Of a stretch of 15,304 bases of DNA, positions 7,524 through 13,974 are shown one piece after another (positions within the stretch are counted from its first letter, which is position 1; the number at the start of each line of letters is the position of its first letter). The notes below the pieces were generated by a model. That model had not been told where the DNA came from, did no database searches, and saw only the letters and a program-made list of their open reading frames with translations. The DNA comes from 67-14 sp035502775 (GTDB lineage Bacteria > Actinomycetota > Thermoleophilia > Solirubrobacterales > 70-9): NCBI GenBank assembly GCA_035502775.1, contig DATJUB010000066.1, positions 1 to 15,304 on the forward strand. Reading direction: 5' to 3'. The position numbers were made by a program, and so were the translations under genes.

Positions 7524-8510
7524 TCAGCGGGAGGCGGGGAGCTCGGCCCCGGCGTGGAACGCCATCGCCTCGAGGGCGATGCGTCCGCCGATCAGGGCGG
7601 TGGCGGGGGAGGGGTCGAGGCTGGGGGCGACCTCGACCACGTCCACGCCGAGCAGGCCCTCGCGGGACACGCCGCGGACGAGTTCGATCGCCTCGCGGCT
7701 GGTCAGTCCGCCCGGGCTGGGGCAGCAGGTGCCGGGGGCGTGGGCGGCGTCGAGCGAGTCGACGTCGAAGGAGAGGTAGATGCCGTCGCCGGCTCCGGCG
7801 ACTTCCCGGGCCTTGTCGGCGGCCCAGGCGGTGCCCTTCTCCCAGATCTCTTCGAGCCAGATGATCGTGATGCCGTGCTCTTCGCAGTAGGCGAGCTCGG
7901 TCTTCGGGTTCATCCAGCCGGAGATGCCGACCAGGGCGATCTTCTCGGGGTCGAACCCGGCGTCGACCGCCCGGGTGACCGGGCAGCAGTGGTTGAGCAG
8001 CTCACCGCCGACGTCGGGGGCGGTGTCGAGGTGCATGTCGACCAGGACCAGGCCCGGATCCTCGTGGTGGTCGCGGATCGCGCGGACCGCGGGGATCGTG
8101 ATCGAGTGGTCGCCGCCGAAGGTGACGGGCAGCGCGCCCGACTCGATGATCTGGCCGAGGTCCCGCTGCGAGCGCTCGAAGGTCTTCTCGGCGTTGGCGA
8201 GCACGATGTCGGTGTCGCCGGTGTCGACCGGGTTGAGCGCTTCGAGCAGGTCGAAGCCGAGGGTCGCGTTGAAGGTGAGGAACTGGCAGGAGACGTCACG
8301 GATGCCGCGGGGGCCGTAGTTGGCGCCGGTCCGGCTGATGTTGGTGGCGTCGAAGGGAATGCCGTAGATCGCGGCCTTGGCTCCGTGCTCCTTGATCGCT
8401 TCGGCGGTCGGCGGAACATGCGGTAGGCGCATGAACGAGTTGCTGAGTCCGGCGTGGAGCAGGCTGTCCCACATGGTCGGATCGGATGGGGCTTGTTCGG
8501 ATGCGCTCAT
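7524..8510 (-). CDS. Ureohydrolase of the arginase/agmatinase family, unusual active-site loops
   Basis: This 328-aa ureohydrolase would split a guanidino group into urea and an amine. All six metal ligands are present: H135 (GGDHS), D158, H160 and D162 (VDMHLDTA), D249 and D251 (SFDVDSLD). The DAH-x-D motif of most agmatinases is DMHLD here. Two loops normally rich in Gly-Thr carry Cys pairs instead: C175-C176 in LLNHCCPVTRA and C262-C263 in APGTCCPSPGGLT. These loops line the substrate pocket in the family, so the substrate may not be agmatine; guanidinobutyrate, guanidinopropionate, guanidine or another guanidino acid are options. ATG 8510 follows GAGGAG by four bases. It is the first gene of a five-gene operon, under the LacI-type control region at 8560-8616. 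Confidence 0.88.
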   Translation of the reverse strand: MSASEQAPSDPTMWDSLLHAGLSNSFMRLPHVPPTAEAIKEHGAKAAIYGIPFDATNISRTGANYGPRGIRDVSCQFLTFNATLGFDLLEALNPVDTGDTDIVLANAEKTFERSQRDLGQIIESGALPVTFGGDHSITIPAVRAIRDHHEDPGLVLVDMHLDTAPDVGGELLNHCCPVTRAVDAGFDPEKIALVGISGWMNPKTELAYCEEHGITIIWLEEIWEKGTAWAADKAREVAGAGDGIYLSFDVDSLDAAHAPGTCCPSPGGLTSREAIELVRGVSREGLLGVDVVEVAPSLDPSPATALIGGRIALEAMAFHAGAELPASR

Positions 8511-8559
8511 GAATCTCCTCGTTCACCTTACGGCTGTGTCGTTTGGGTATGCAATTTGA

Positions 8560-8572
8560 AAAAACGTTTTTG
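8560..8572. promoter_or_regulatory. LacI-type operator O1 (downstream of the operon start site)
   Basis: AAAAACGTTTTT at 8560-8571 is a perfect 12-bp palindrome centred on CG, the usual centre of LacI-family operators. It is centred about 16 bases downstream of the predicted minus-strand transcription start. The 13-base form at 8560-8572 differs by one base from the second site, 36 bp away. Confidence 0.65.
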
Positions 8573-8587
8573 TGTGACGGCGGTCAT

Positions 8588-8616
8588 GTTGTAACAAAAA
8601 CGATTTTGCTTGTCAA
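8588..8616 (-). promoter_or_regulatory. Promoter of the ureohydrolase operon
   Basis: On the minus strand a perfect -35 TTGACA (8616-8611) is separated by exactly 17 bases from TACAAC (8593-8588), which matches four of six -10 positions. Transcription should start near 8581, giving a leader of about 70 bases before ATG 8510. The spacer holds operator O2, so bound repressor would block RNA polymerase directly. Confidence 0.7.
8595..8608. promoter_or_regulatory. LacI-type operator O2 (inside the operon promoter)
   Basis: CAAAA-ACGA-TTTTG is an inverted repeat with 5-bp arms around a central CG. It sits between the -35 and -10 of the minus-strand operon promoter and also overlaps the -35 of the lacI promoter. 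One protein bound here would shut both divergent promoters. Confidence 0.65.
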
Positions 8617-8633
8617 GCGGCTACCTCTATGAT
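8606..8633 (+). promoter_or_regulatory. Promoter of the lacI-family gene, apparently leaderless
   Basis: TTGCTT at 8606-8611, a 16-base spacer and TATGAT at 8628-8633 (five of six -10 positions) form a plausible promoter. The expected +1 falls on the G of GTG at 8640, which would make the mRNA leaderless. The -35 overlaps operator O2 and touches the -35 of the divergent promoter, which suggests autoregulation. Confidence 0.5.
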
Positions 8634-8639
8634 TGCCGC

Positions 8640-9719
8640 GTGGAAGCGAAAGGGAAAGCGCGTGTGGGGATCCGGGACGTGGCCAGGGCGGCCGGGGTCT
8701 CCCCGACCACCGTTTCCCACTCCCTGAGCGGAAAAGGGCGCCTTCCGGAGTCCACCAGGGAACGCATCGCGAGGGTCGCCGAGGAGCTCGGATACCGGCC
8801 CAACGCGAGCGCCCGGAACCTGGTCGCGGGCAAGACCGGACTGCTCGGAATCGCGATATCCGAGTCGCCGGAATCCCCGTTCGGGCTCTCCGACTTCGAC
8901 TACTTCATGCAGCTGCTCACCGCCGCAACCACCACCGCGGTCGAGAAGGGAATGGCCCTCGTCGTGGCCGGGATGGGCCAGGGTGAGGAGTTCTTCGGTG
9001 GGGTCGACGTGGACGGCCTGATCGTGGTCGACCCGGTGGTCGGCGACCAGCTGGTCGCGGCCAACCTGCGGCGCGGAGTCCCGGTGGTCACGACCGGCCG
9101 GGTCCCGGGCGAGACCCGGCCCGACGACGAGACCTACTGGGTGGACAACGATCACCGGCGGGGCACGATGTCGATCCTCGACCACCTCCACGAACGCGGT
9201 GGGCGCAAGGTCGCGCTGATCACGACCCTGCCGATCACCTCGTACACGGCCGACGACATCGAGGGCTACGAAACATGGTGCGAGGCGCATTCGCAGGAGC
9301 CGATGCTCACCGTGGTCGAGGGGCCGATCGACGAAGGAGCGGGATTCGCCGCCGCGGCCGAACTGCTCGACGGGCCCGATCCGCCCGATGCGATCTACGC
9401 GACGCTCGACCGCCTGGCCCTGGGAACCCTCGCCGCGGCCCGTTCACGCGGGATCGGCGTGCCCACCGACCTGATCGTTGCCGGCTGCACCGACTCGAAG
9501 GCCGGCGAGTGGGCCGATCCGCCGCTCACCGCGCTGGCGCTCAACCCCGAGGAGATCGGCCGCCAGGTGGTCGAGATGCTGATCGCGCTGGTCCAGGGAG
9601 ACGACCCGGTCGAGCGCCACCAGCTGGTCCCCACCGCGATTCTCCCGCGCGAGTCGACCGCGAGAGTAGTCTCGGGTCAAACCCCGCGAATGGAGGATCC
9701 ACATGACGAAGATTCCTGA
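8640..9719 (+). CDS. LacI-family transcriptional repressor
   Basis: This LacI/GalR regulator is 359 aa from GTG 8640, a normal length. The N-terminal helix-turn-helix (IRDVARAAGVSPTTVSHSLS, about 11-30) and the hinge helix (YRPNASARNLVAG, about 52-64) are clear. The rest is the periplasmic-binding-protein-like effector and dimer domain, including AAELLDGPDPPDAIYATLD and the late AGCTDSKAGEW region. I chose GTG 8640 because a TATGAT -10 box places +1 there. GTG 8664, with AAAGGGA nearby, is an alternative that keeps the whole helix-turn-helix. The TTG at 8610 lies inside the promoter and is unlikely. The gene is divergent from the ureohydrolase operon and should repress it through the paired AAAAACG(A/T)TTTTG sites. 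The inducer is probably a nitrogen compound or pathway intermediate, unusual for a mostly sugar-sensing family. Confidence 0.92.
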   Translation: MEAKGKARVGIRDVARAAGVSPTTVSHSLSGKGRLPESTRERIARVAEELGYRPNASARNLVAGKTGLLGIAISESPESPFGLSDFDYFMQLLTAATTTAVEKGMALVVAGMGQGEEFFGGVDVDGLIVVDPVVGDQLVAANLRRGVPVVTTGRVPGETRPDDETYWVDNDHRRGTMSILDHLHERGGRKVALITTLPITSYTADDIEGYETWCEAHSQEPMLTVVEGPIDEGAGFAAAAELLDGPDPPDAIYATLDRLALGTLAAARSRGIGVPTDLIVAGCTDSKAGEWADPPLTALALNPEEIGRQVVEMLIALVQGDDPVERHQLVPTAILPRESTARVVSGQTPRMEDPHDEDS

Positions 9720-10101
9720 CGACGCAGTCCATCTCCTCGAAGGCCAGCACCTCGCCCACGTCGCCACCCTGCAGGCCGACGGCTCGCCGCAGGTCACACC
9801 GGTCTGGATCGGACACGAAGGCGACCTCGTCACCTTCAACACCGCCAAAGGGCGGCTCAAGGAGAAGAACCTGAAGCGCGATCCGCGAGTCGCGATCTCG
9901 ATCGTCGACGCCGACAGTCCCTACGTGCCGCTGGTGATCCAGGGCAAGGTGGTCGAGATCACCGAGGAGGGAGCCGACGACGACATCAACGCCCTCGCGA
10001 AGCGCTACCTGAACGAGGACGTCTACCCCTTCCGCCAGCCCGGCGAGGAGCGCCTGATCGTCAAGATCGAGCCGGAGAAGGCCTCCTACAACAACGGCTG
10101 A
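9703..10101 (+). CDS. PPOX-class split-barrel flavin/F420-dependent oxidoreductase
   Basis: A 132-aa protein of the pyridoxamine 5'-phosphate oxidase-like split-barrel family. The opening (LLEGQHLAHVATLQADGSPQVTPVWI) and the following TFNTAKGRLKEKNLKRDPRVAISIVD region are typical of the TIGR03618-type F420-dependent reductases of actinobacteria, of which Rv1155 is the best known. These small dimers bind F420 or a flavin and reduce various substrates or act as F420 carriers. The physiological reaction cannot be assigned. ATG 9703 has GGAGG six bases upstream. The start overlaps the lacI end by 17 bp in another frame, so both are probably on one transcript. A strong hairpin ends the unit 25 bases after the stop. 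No link to the guanidino pathway is evident. Confidence 0.85.
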   Translation: MTKIPDDAVHLLEGQHLAHVATLQADGSPQVTPVWIGHEGDLVTFNTAKGRLKEKNLKRDPRVAISIVDADSPYVPLVIQGKVVEITEEGADDDINALAKRYLNEDVYPFRQPGEERLIVKIEPEKASYNNG

Positions 10102-10125
10102 CGCGCGAAACGGCCTTGGAAAGCG

Positions 10126-10155
10126 GAACGGCCACCCGTATCCGGGTGGCCGTTC
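10126..10155. terminator. Bidirectional hairpin terminator between convergent genes
   Basis: GAACGGCCACCCG (10126-10138), a TATC loop and the exact reverse complement (10143-10155) form a perfect 13-bp stem, followed by TCGTTTCG. The T-tract is weak on both strands. It lies between the convergent PPOX gene and the binding-protein gene, where a shared terminator is expected. Confidence 0.75.
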
Positions 10156-10185
10156 TCGTTTCGGCGACGATCTGTAGCGCGGTGC

Positions 10186-11169
10186 CTACTCGGTGTAGCC
10201 GGAGGCCTTCAGGTAGTCCGCCGCGACGGCCGCCGGATCTTCCTTGTCGATATCGACCCGGGCGTCGAGCTCCTGCATGACCTTCTCGGTCAGGCCGCTC
10301 TGCACCTTCTCGATCGTGGCCTGGTAGTCCGGTCCGGCCTCGTCGATCGTCTTCTGCTCGGTCAGGAAGACGACGTTGCCGGCGGGCAGGACGCCCTTGT
10401 CGTCCTCGAGGATCGTGTACTTGTCCGAAGCGCCCAGCTGGGCGTCGGTCGTGAACAGGATCGAGAGATCGGCCTGTCCCTTGTCGAGCACCTCGTAACG
10501 CAGGCCGATGTCGACCGGGGTGAACGACTTGAACTCGAGACCGTAGTTCTCGTTCAGGCCGACCAGGCAATCGATCCGCTGGCGGCATTCAGGCGACCCG
10601 TACAGGGTCAGGTCCTGGCTCTTGCCTTCGAGATCGGAGATCTTGGTGACCCCGAGCTCCTCGGCCTTGGAGGTGAGCAGCCCGACCGCGTTCGCGCTCG
10701 CGAACGGAGTCGGCGGGAAGGCGACCAGACCGTCCTTCTTCAGATCCGCCTGGACCTTCGTGAACGCCTCCTGCGCGTCGGCCGGAACGTCCTCCGGCGC
10801 GGCGTCGTAGAACGAGGTCAGAGCGGTGCTGACGTACTCGGGATACCCCGAGATCTCACCCTTCTTGAGGGCGGCGAGGGCGATCGTCTCGGAACCGAGA
10901 TTGAGGTCGGTGTCGACCGAGTAGCCGGCGGCCTCCAGTCCCTGGGCGTAGATCTCTCCGAGAACGATCTGCTCGGTGAAGTTCTTCGATCCGATCGTCA
11001 GGTCGACCGATTCGTTGTCAGGGTTCGACTGGATCAGTTCGGCGCTCGAGGAGTTGCCGCTTCCCGAATCGCCGTCGTCACTGTCGTCGCTGCCGCAGGC
11101 GGCGAGGCCGAACGCCAGCATGGCGCAGATGCTCAGGACGAGCAGATACTTCAGTTTGGTGGATGACAT
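10186..11169 (-). CDS. Osmoprotectant ABC transporter substrate-binding lipoprotein (OpuCC/OsmF-type)
   Basis: This 327-aa binding protein of the OpuAC superfamily captures quaternary ammonium osmoprotectants such as glycine betaine or choline. The N-terminus is a lipoprotein signal: basic start, hydrophobic run, lipobox L22-A-A-C25. An acidic Ser/Gly/Asp linker follows, then the mature domain. VDLTIGSKNFTEQIVLGEIYAQ and the later GLRYEVLDKGQADLSILFTTDAQL stretch are signatures of this group. ATG 11169 is chosen because AGGAG lies six bases upstream; the ATG at 11214 has no ribosome site and would put 15 polar residues before the signal. It is the last gene of the importer operon, 48 bases after the second permease, with its own strong ribosome site. 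That fits the excess of binding protein usually needed. Confidence 0.9.
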   Translation of the reverse strand: MSSTKLKYLLVLSICAMLAFGLAACGSDDSDDGDSGSGNSSSAELIQSNPDNESVDLTIGSKNFTEQIVLGEIYAQGLEAAGYSVDTDLNLGSETIALAALKKGEISGYPEYVSTALTSFYDAAPEDVPADAQEAFTKVQADLKKDGLVAFPPTPFASANAVGLLTSKAEELGVTKISDLEGKSQDLTLYGSPECRQRIDCLVGLNENYGLEFKSFTPVDIGLRYEVLDKGQADLSILFTTDAQLGASDKYTILEDDKGVLPAGNVVFLTEQKTIDEAGPDYQATIEKVQSGLTEKVMQELDARVDIDKEDPAAVAADYLKASGYTE

Positions 11170-11175
11170 CGTTGT

Positions 11176-11180
11176 CTCCT
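11176..11180 (-). promoter_or_regulatory. Ribosome binding site deciding the binding-protein start
   Basis: AGGAG on the minus strand, then ACAACG, then ATG 11169. It places translation directly at the lipoprotein signal peptide. Confidence 0.55.
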
Positions 11181-11217
11181 GTTTGGTTTGGGCATTGGAC
11201 AAGACTGGGTTCATGGT

Positions 11218-11934
11218 TCAGGCGGCTCGCTGCAGCTTGATGCCGCGGGAGGTGAGCGCCCACTGGACACCGGCGAGCAGGCACTCGATCGTGATCGCCA
11301 TCAGGGCCACCAGGATCGCTCCGGCGAGCACTCCGGCATCGCCGTACACGTTGCGCGAGATGATGAAATCGCCGAGGGTGAGAATCCCCGCCAGGGGTGC
11401 GATCGTGGCGGTCGCGATGATGTTGATCGAAGCGGTGCGCACCCCGCCCATGATCGTCGGCACGGCCAGGGGAAGCTCGACCTTGGTCATGATCTCGCGG
11501 TTGGTCATGCCCATTCCCTTGGCGGCCTCGACCGAGGAGCGGTCCACCTGCTTGATCCCGACGAAGGTGTTGGTCAGGATCGGCGGGATGCCGAGGATCG
11601 CGAGTGCCACCACCAGGTTGAACAGGCCGACCCCGACCGCGGCCGCCATCAGGGCGATCAGGGCCAGCTCGGGGATCGCCCGTCCGGCGTTGCCCGCCGA
11701 GACCGCGACGAACTCGCCCTTGCCGTAGTGGCCCAGCAGCAGTCCCACCGGCAGGGCCAGGACCAGGGCGACACCGAGGGCCAGGACGGTCACTTCGAGC
11801 TGCTTGGCGGCGAGCTCGCCGACCTGATCCAGGCCGCCGACCATCACTCCGCCGCCCTCCGCCTCCTGCGGTGTGAAGACGAAGTTGAAGGCGTCCCCGA
11901 ACAGGCCCAGGGCGGCGATCGGTGCGGCGATCAC
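11218..11934 (-). CDS. Osmoprotectant ABC transporter permease (OpuCB/OpuCD-type), second subunit
   Basis: This 238-aa inner-membrane permease of the BPD_transp_1 family has several hydrophobic helices. The cytoplasmic EAA loop that docks on the ATPase is V135-E-A-A-K-G-M-G-M followed by K151-V-E-L-P-L-A-V-P. IPELALIALMAA and ILGIPPILTNTFVGI are characteristic of the OpuC/YehW group. The start is GTG 11934, which overlaps the upstream permease stop as GTGA. Upstream GGGAGAGGG may serve as ribosome site. The frame stays open as far as 12195, but that extension is Arg-rich, antiparallel to no domain, and overlaps the other permease, so it is rejected. It should pair with the first permease to form the transmembrane channel. 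Confidence 0.88.
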   Translation of the reverse strand: MIAAPIAALGLFGDAFNFVFTPQEAEGGGVMVGGLDQVGELAAKQLEVTVLALGVALVLALPVGLLLGHYGKGEFVAVSAGNAGRAIPELALIALMAAAVGVGLFNLVVALAILGIPPILTNTFVGIKQVDRSSVEAAKGMGMTNREIMTKVELPLAVPTIMGGVRTASINIIATATIAPLAGILTLGDFIISRNVYGDAGVLAGAILVALMAITIECLLAGVQWALTSRGIKLQRAA

Positions 11935-12656
11935 AGCGCGGCCCTCTCCCAGGGGGTGAGCAGCTTGCCGGCGAGCAGGATCAGGCCGTCGAACAGGATC
12001 GCCATGATCACGGCGATCCCGCCGGCGACGATGATGCCGGTCTTGAAGGTGATGTTCGAGCCGACGATGATCTCGGCGCCGAGTCCGCCGCCGTTGGCGA
12101 ACACGGCAAGGGTCGCGAGCGCGACCGTGCTGACGGTCGCGATCCGCAGCCCGGCGACGATCTCGGGCAGGGCCAGCGGCAGTTCCACCCGCCACAGCAT
12201 CTGCTGCGAGGTCAGGCCGACCCCGCGGGCGGCCTCGGTCACGTTCGGCGGCACGTTCCGCAGCCCGGTGGTGATGTTGCGGAAGATGATCTGCAGGGTG
12301 AAGGCGGTGAGGGCGATGATCGCGGTCAGCTGGCCGCGGCCCGTGATCGGCAGCAGCAGGAAGAAGAACGAGATCGAGGGGATCGTGTAGAGGATCCCGG
12401 TCCCGGCCAGGAACGGGGAGGAGAGCCAGCGGTGGCGGTGGGCGAGGATCGCGAGCGCGAAGGCGATCAGGAACCCGGCCGCGACCGAGCTCAGCACCAG
12501 CACCAGGTGCTGCAGGGTCGGATCGACGTAGCGGTCGTAGTTGTCGGCGACCCAGCCCGGGCAGAACAGCTTGTTGTCCTGGATGCAGCCCCCGCCCGAG
12601 CGGTCCTTGAAGAAGTCACCGCTGACCTCGGCTATCGGTAGCAGCAGCTCATTCAT
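11931..12656 (-). CDS. Osmoprotectant ABC transporter permease (OpuCB/OpuCD-type), first subunit
   Basis: This 241-aa permease is homologous in layout to its neighbour. Residues 1-48 are a longer extracytoplasmic-type segment with two cysteines (C24, C32) before the first long helix (LVLVLSSVAAGFLIAFALAI, 51-70). TGILYTIPSISFFFLLLP at about 86-103 is the conserved family stretch. The EAA loop is E141-A-A-R-G-V-G-L-T with E158-L-P-L-A-L-P. It overlaps the ATPase gene end by 8 bp (ATGAATGA) and the next permease by 4 bp. The two different permeases and one CBS-containing ATPase match the OpuC/OsmU (YehWXYZ) architecture rather than a ProU system. Confidence 0.88.
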   Translation of the reverse strand: MNELLLPIAEVSGDFFKDRSGGGCIQDNKLFCPGWVADNYDRYVDPTLQHLVLVLSSVAAGFLIAFALAILAHRHRWLSSPFLAGTGILYTIPSISFFFLLLPITGRGQLTAIIALTAFTLQIIFRNITTGLRNVPPNVTEAARGVGLTSQQMLWRVELPLALPEIVAGLRIATVSTVALATLAVFANGGGLGAEIIVGSNITFKTGIIVAGGIAVIMAILFDGLILLAGKLLTPWERAAL

Positions 12657-13854
12657 GGGGCCTGTCCACCGCCGGAATGGCGATTTCCGCGGCTTCGGGC
12701 GAGGCCAGGAAGTCCGAGACGATCTCGGCGGACAGCACCCCGGTCAGGCGGCCGCGGCCATCGACCACCGGGGCGTAGAGCGAGCCGCTCTGCAGCAGCG
12801 CGGCGAGCCCGTCGCGCAGGGTCTGGTCGGCGTCGATCTTCAGGTCGGCGATCGAGTCGGGGATGGCCGGCACCCGTTCGGCGAGCAGGTCCCGGTCGGA
12901 GAGCCAGCCGATCGGCCGGTTCTCACCGTCGACCAGAAGGGGGTGGGGGACCTCGATGTCGCTCGCGGCCAGCGCGGTCTTGACCGGCCCGGTGGGTTCC
13001 CCCGCGCGGGTGAGGGGCGCCTCCCACAGATCGACGTCCTTGACCCGCATCAGCGCGAGCCGCTTCAGGGCACGGTCGGCCCCCACGAAGTCTTCGACGA
13101 AATCGTCGGCCGGTTCCATCAGCAGTTCGGTCGGGGTGGCGAACTGGGCGACCTCGCCGCCCTTTCGCATCACCGCGATCTTGTCGCCCATCTTGATCGC
13201 CTCGTCGACGTCGTGGGTGACGAACAGGATCGTCTTTCGCAGCTCGGCCTGCAGGCGCAGGAACTCGTTCTGCAGGCGGGAGCGGTTGATCGGATCGATC
13301 GCGCCGAAGGGCTCGTCCATCAGCATCACCGGCGGATCGACCGCGAGCGCGCGGGCGACGCCGACCCGCTGCTGCTGGCCGCCGGAGAGCTGGCTCGGAT
13401 AGCGGTCACCCATCTCGGGGTCGAGTCCGATCAGCTCGAGCAGGGTCTTCACCCGCTCCTCGATCCGGGGCTTTCCCCAATCGAGCAGGTTGGGCACGGT
13501 CGCGATGTTCTGGCTGATCGTGCGGTGGGGGAAGAGGCCGATCTGCTGGATCACGTACCCGATCTCCCGGCGCAGCTTCGCCCCGTCGCCGTCCTTGACC
13601 GAGCGGTCGCCGATCAGGATGTCGCCCTCGGTGATCTCGACCGTTCGGTTGACCATGCGCATCGCGGTGGTCTTGCCGCAGCCGGAGGGGCCGACGAGCA
13701 CGCAGATCTCACCGGCGGGAACCTCGAGGTTCAGGTCGTGGACCGCGTCGCTTTCGGCCCCGGGATAGCGCTTGGACACGCCGATGTAGCGGACCGGGGA
13801 CGCAGTGGCACCATTAGGGCTTGAGTTCTCCGCGACTCGGGAGATGTCGGGCAT
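12649..13854 (-). CDS. Osmoprotectant ABC transporter ATPase with C-terminal CBS region (OpuCA/ProV-like)
   Basis: This 401-aa ATPase energises the importer. Walker A is G55-P-S-G-C-G-K-T-T63, with Q-loop glutamines at 103-104 (YVIQQIGLFPH). The ABC signature is L156-S-G-G-Q-Q-Q-R, Walker B is VMLMDEP (176-182) and the switch histidine is H214 (FVTHDVDEA). After about residue 290 comes a region with two CBS-like halves (PHPLLVDGENRPIGWLSDRDL and SLYAPVVDGRGRLTGVLSAEI). In OpuA/OpuC relatives this region senses ionic strength or c-di-AMP and gates transport. ATG 13854 is chosen; an in-frame ATG at 13923 would add 23 residues without any motif. No Shine-Dalgarno precedes 13854, but TAGGCT does, so the mRNA may be almost leaderless. 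It is the first gene of the four-gene importer operon. Confidence 0.92.
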   Translation of the reverse strand: MPDISRVAENSSPNGATASPVRYIGVSKRYPGAESDAVHDLNLEVPAGEICVLVGPSGCGKTTAMRMVNRTVEITEGDILIGDRSVKDGDGAKLRREIGYVIQQIGLFPHRTISQNIATVPNLLDWGKPRIEERVKTLLELIGLDPEMGDRYPSQLSGGQQQRVGVARALAVDPPVMLMDEPFGAIDPINRSRLQNEFLRLQAELRKTILFVTHDVDEAIKMGDKIAVMRKGGEVAQFATPTELLMEPADDFVEDFVGADRALKRLALMRVKDVDLWEAPLTRAGEPTGPVKTALAASDIEVPHPLLVDGENRPIGWLSDRDLLAERVPAIPDSIADLKIDADQTLRDGLAALLQSGSLYAPVVDGRGRLTGVLSAEIVSDFLASPEAAEIAIPAVDRPHE

Positions 13855-13868
13855 CTGGGCTAAGCCTA
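13855..13868 (-). promoter_or_regulatory. Possible -10 element with near-leaderless start of the osmoprotectant operon
   Basis: On the minus strand TAGGCT (13868-13863) ends 8 bases before ATG 13854, so transcription would begin about 2 bases before the start codon. No ribosome site and no good -35 are seen. The region from here to 13974 separates this operon from the divergent peptidase gene and holds nothing else I can name. Confidence 0.3.
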
Positions 13869-13960
13869 TGCGGTCCGCAAGATGGGAAAAAGAGGAAAGG
13901 CAAGGGTTCGTGCAGAAGGACACGGGACAAGGTCTTTTATGTGCATGTGCTTACACTTCT

Positions 13961-13966
13961 AGGGAG
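13961..13966 (+). promoter_or_regulatory. Ribosome binding site of the M23 peptidase gene
   Basis: AGGGAG lies eight bases before ATG 13975. It supports this start over GTG 13966, which would overlap the site itself. TACACT at 13952-13957 upstream resembles a -10 box but has no -35 partner at the usual spacing. Confidence 0.5.
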
Positions 13967-13974
13967 TGCGCTCA

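Noticed and set aside
8511..8581. Guanidine riboswitch in the leader of the ureohydrolase operon
   Set aside because: The leader is only about 70 bases, and I see neither paired ACGR hairpins nor a ykkC-like fold. The two LacI operators explain regulation better.
9667..9672. TAGTCT as a separate promoter for the PPOX gene
   Set aside because: No -35 box lies at 16-18 bases upstream, and the gene overlaps the lacI end, so co-transcription is simpler. It is kept only as part of the TAGNCT observation.
11935..12195. N-terminal extension of the second osmoprotectant permease
   Set aside because: The extra 87 residues are Arg-rich and overlap the coding part of the first permease. GTG 11934 with a 4-bp overlap gives a normal-length permease.
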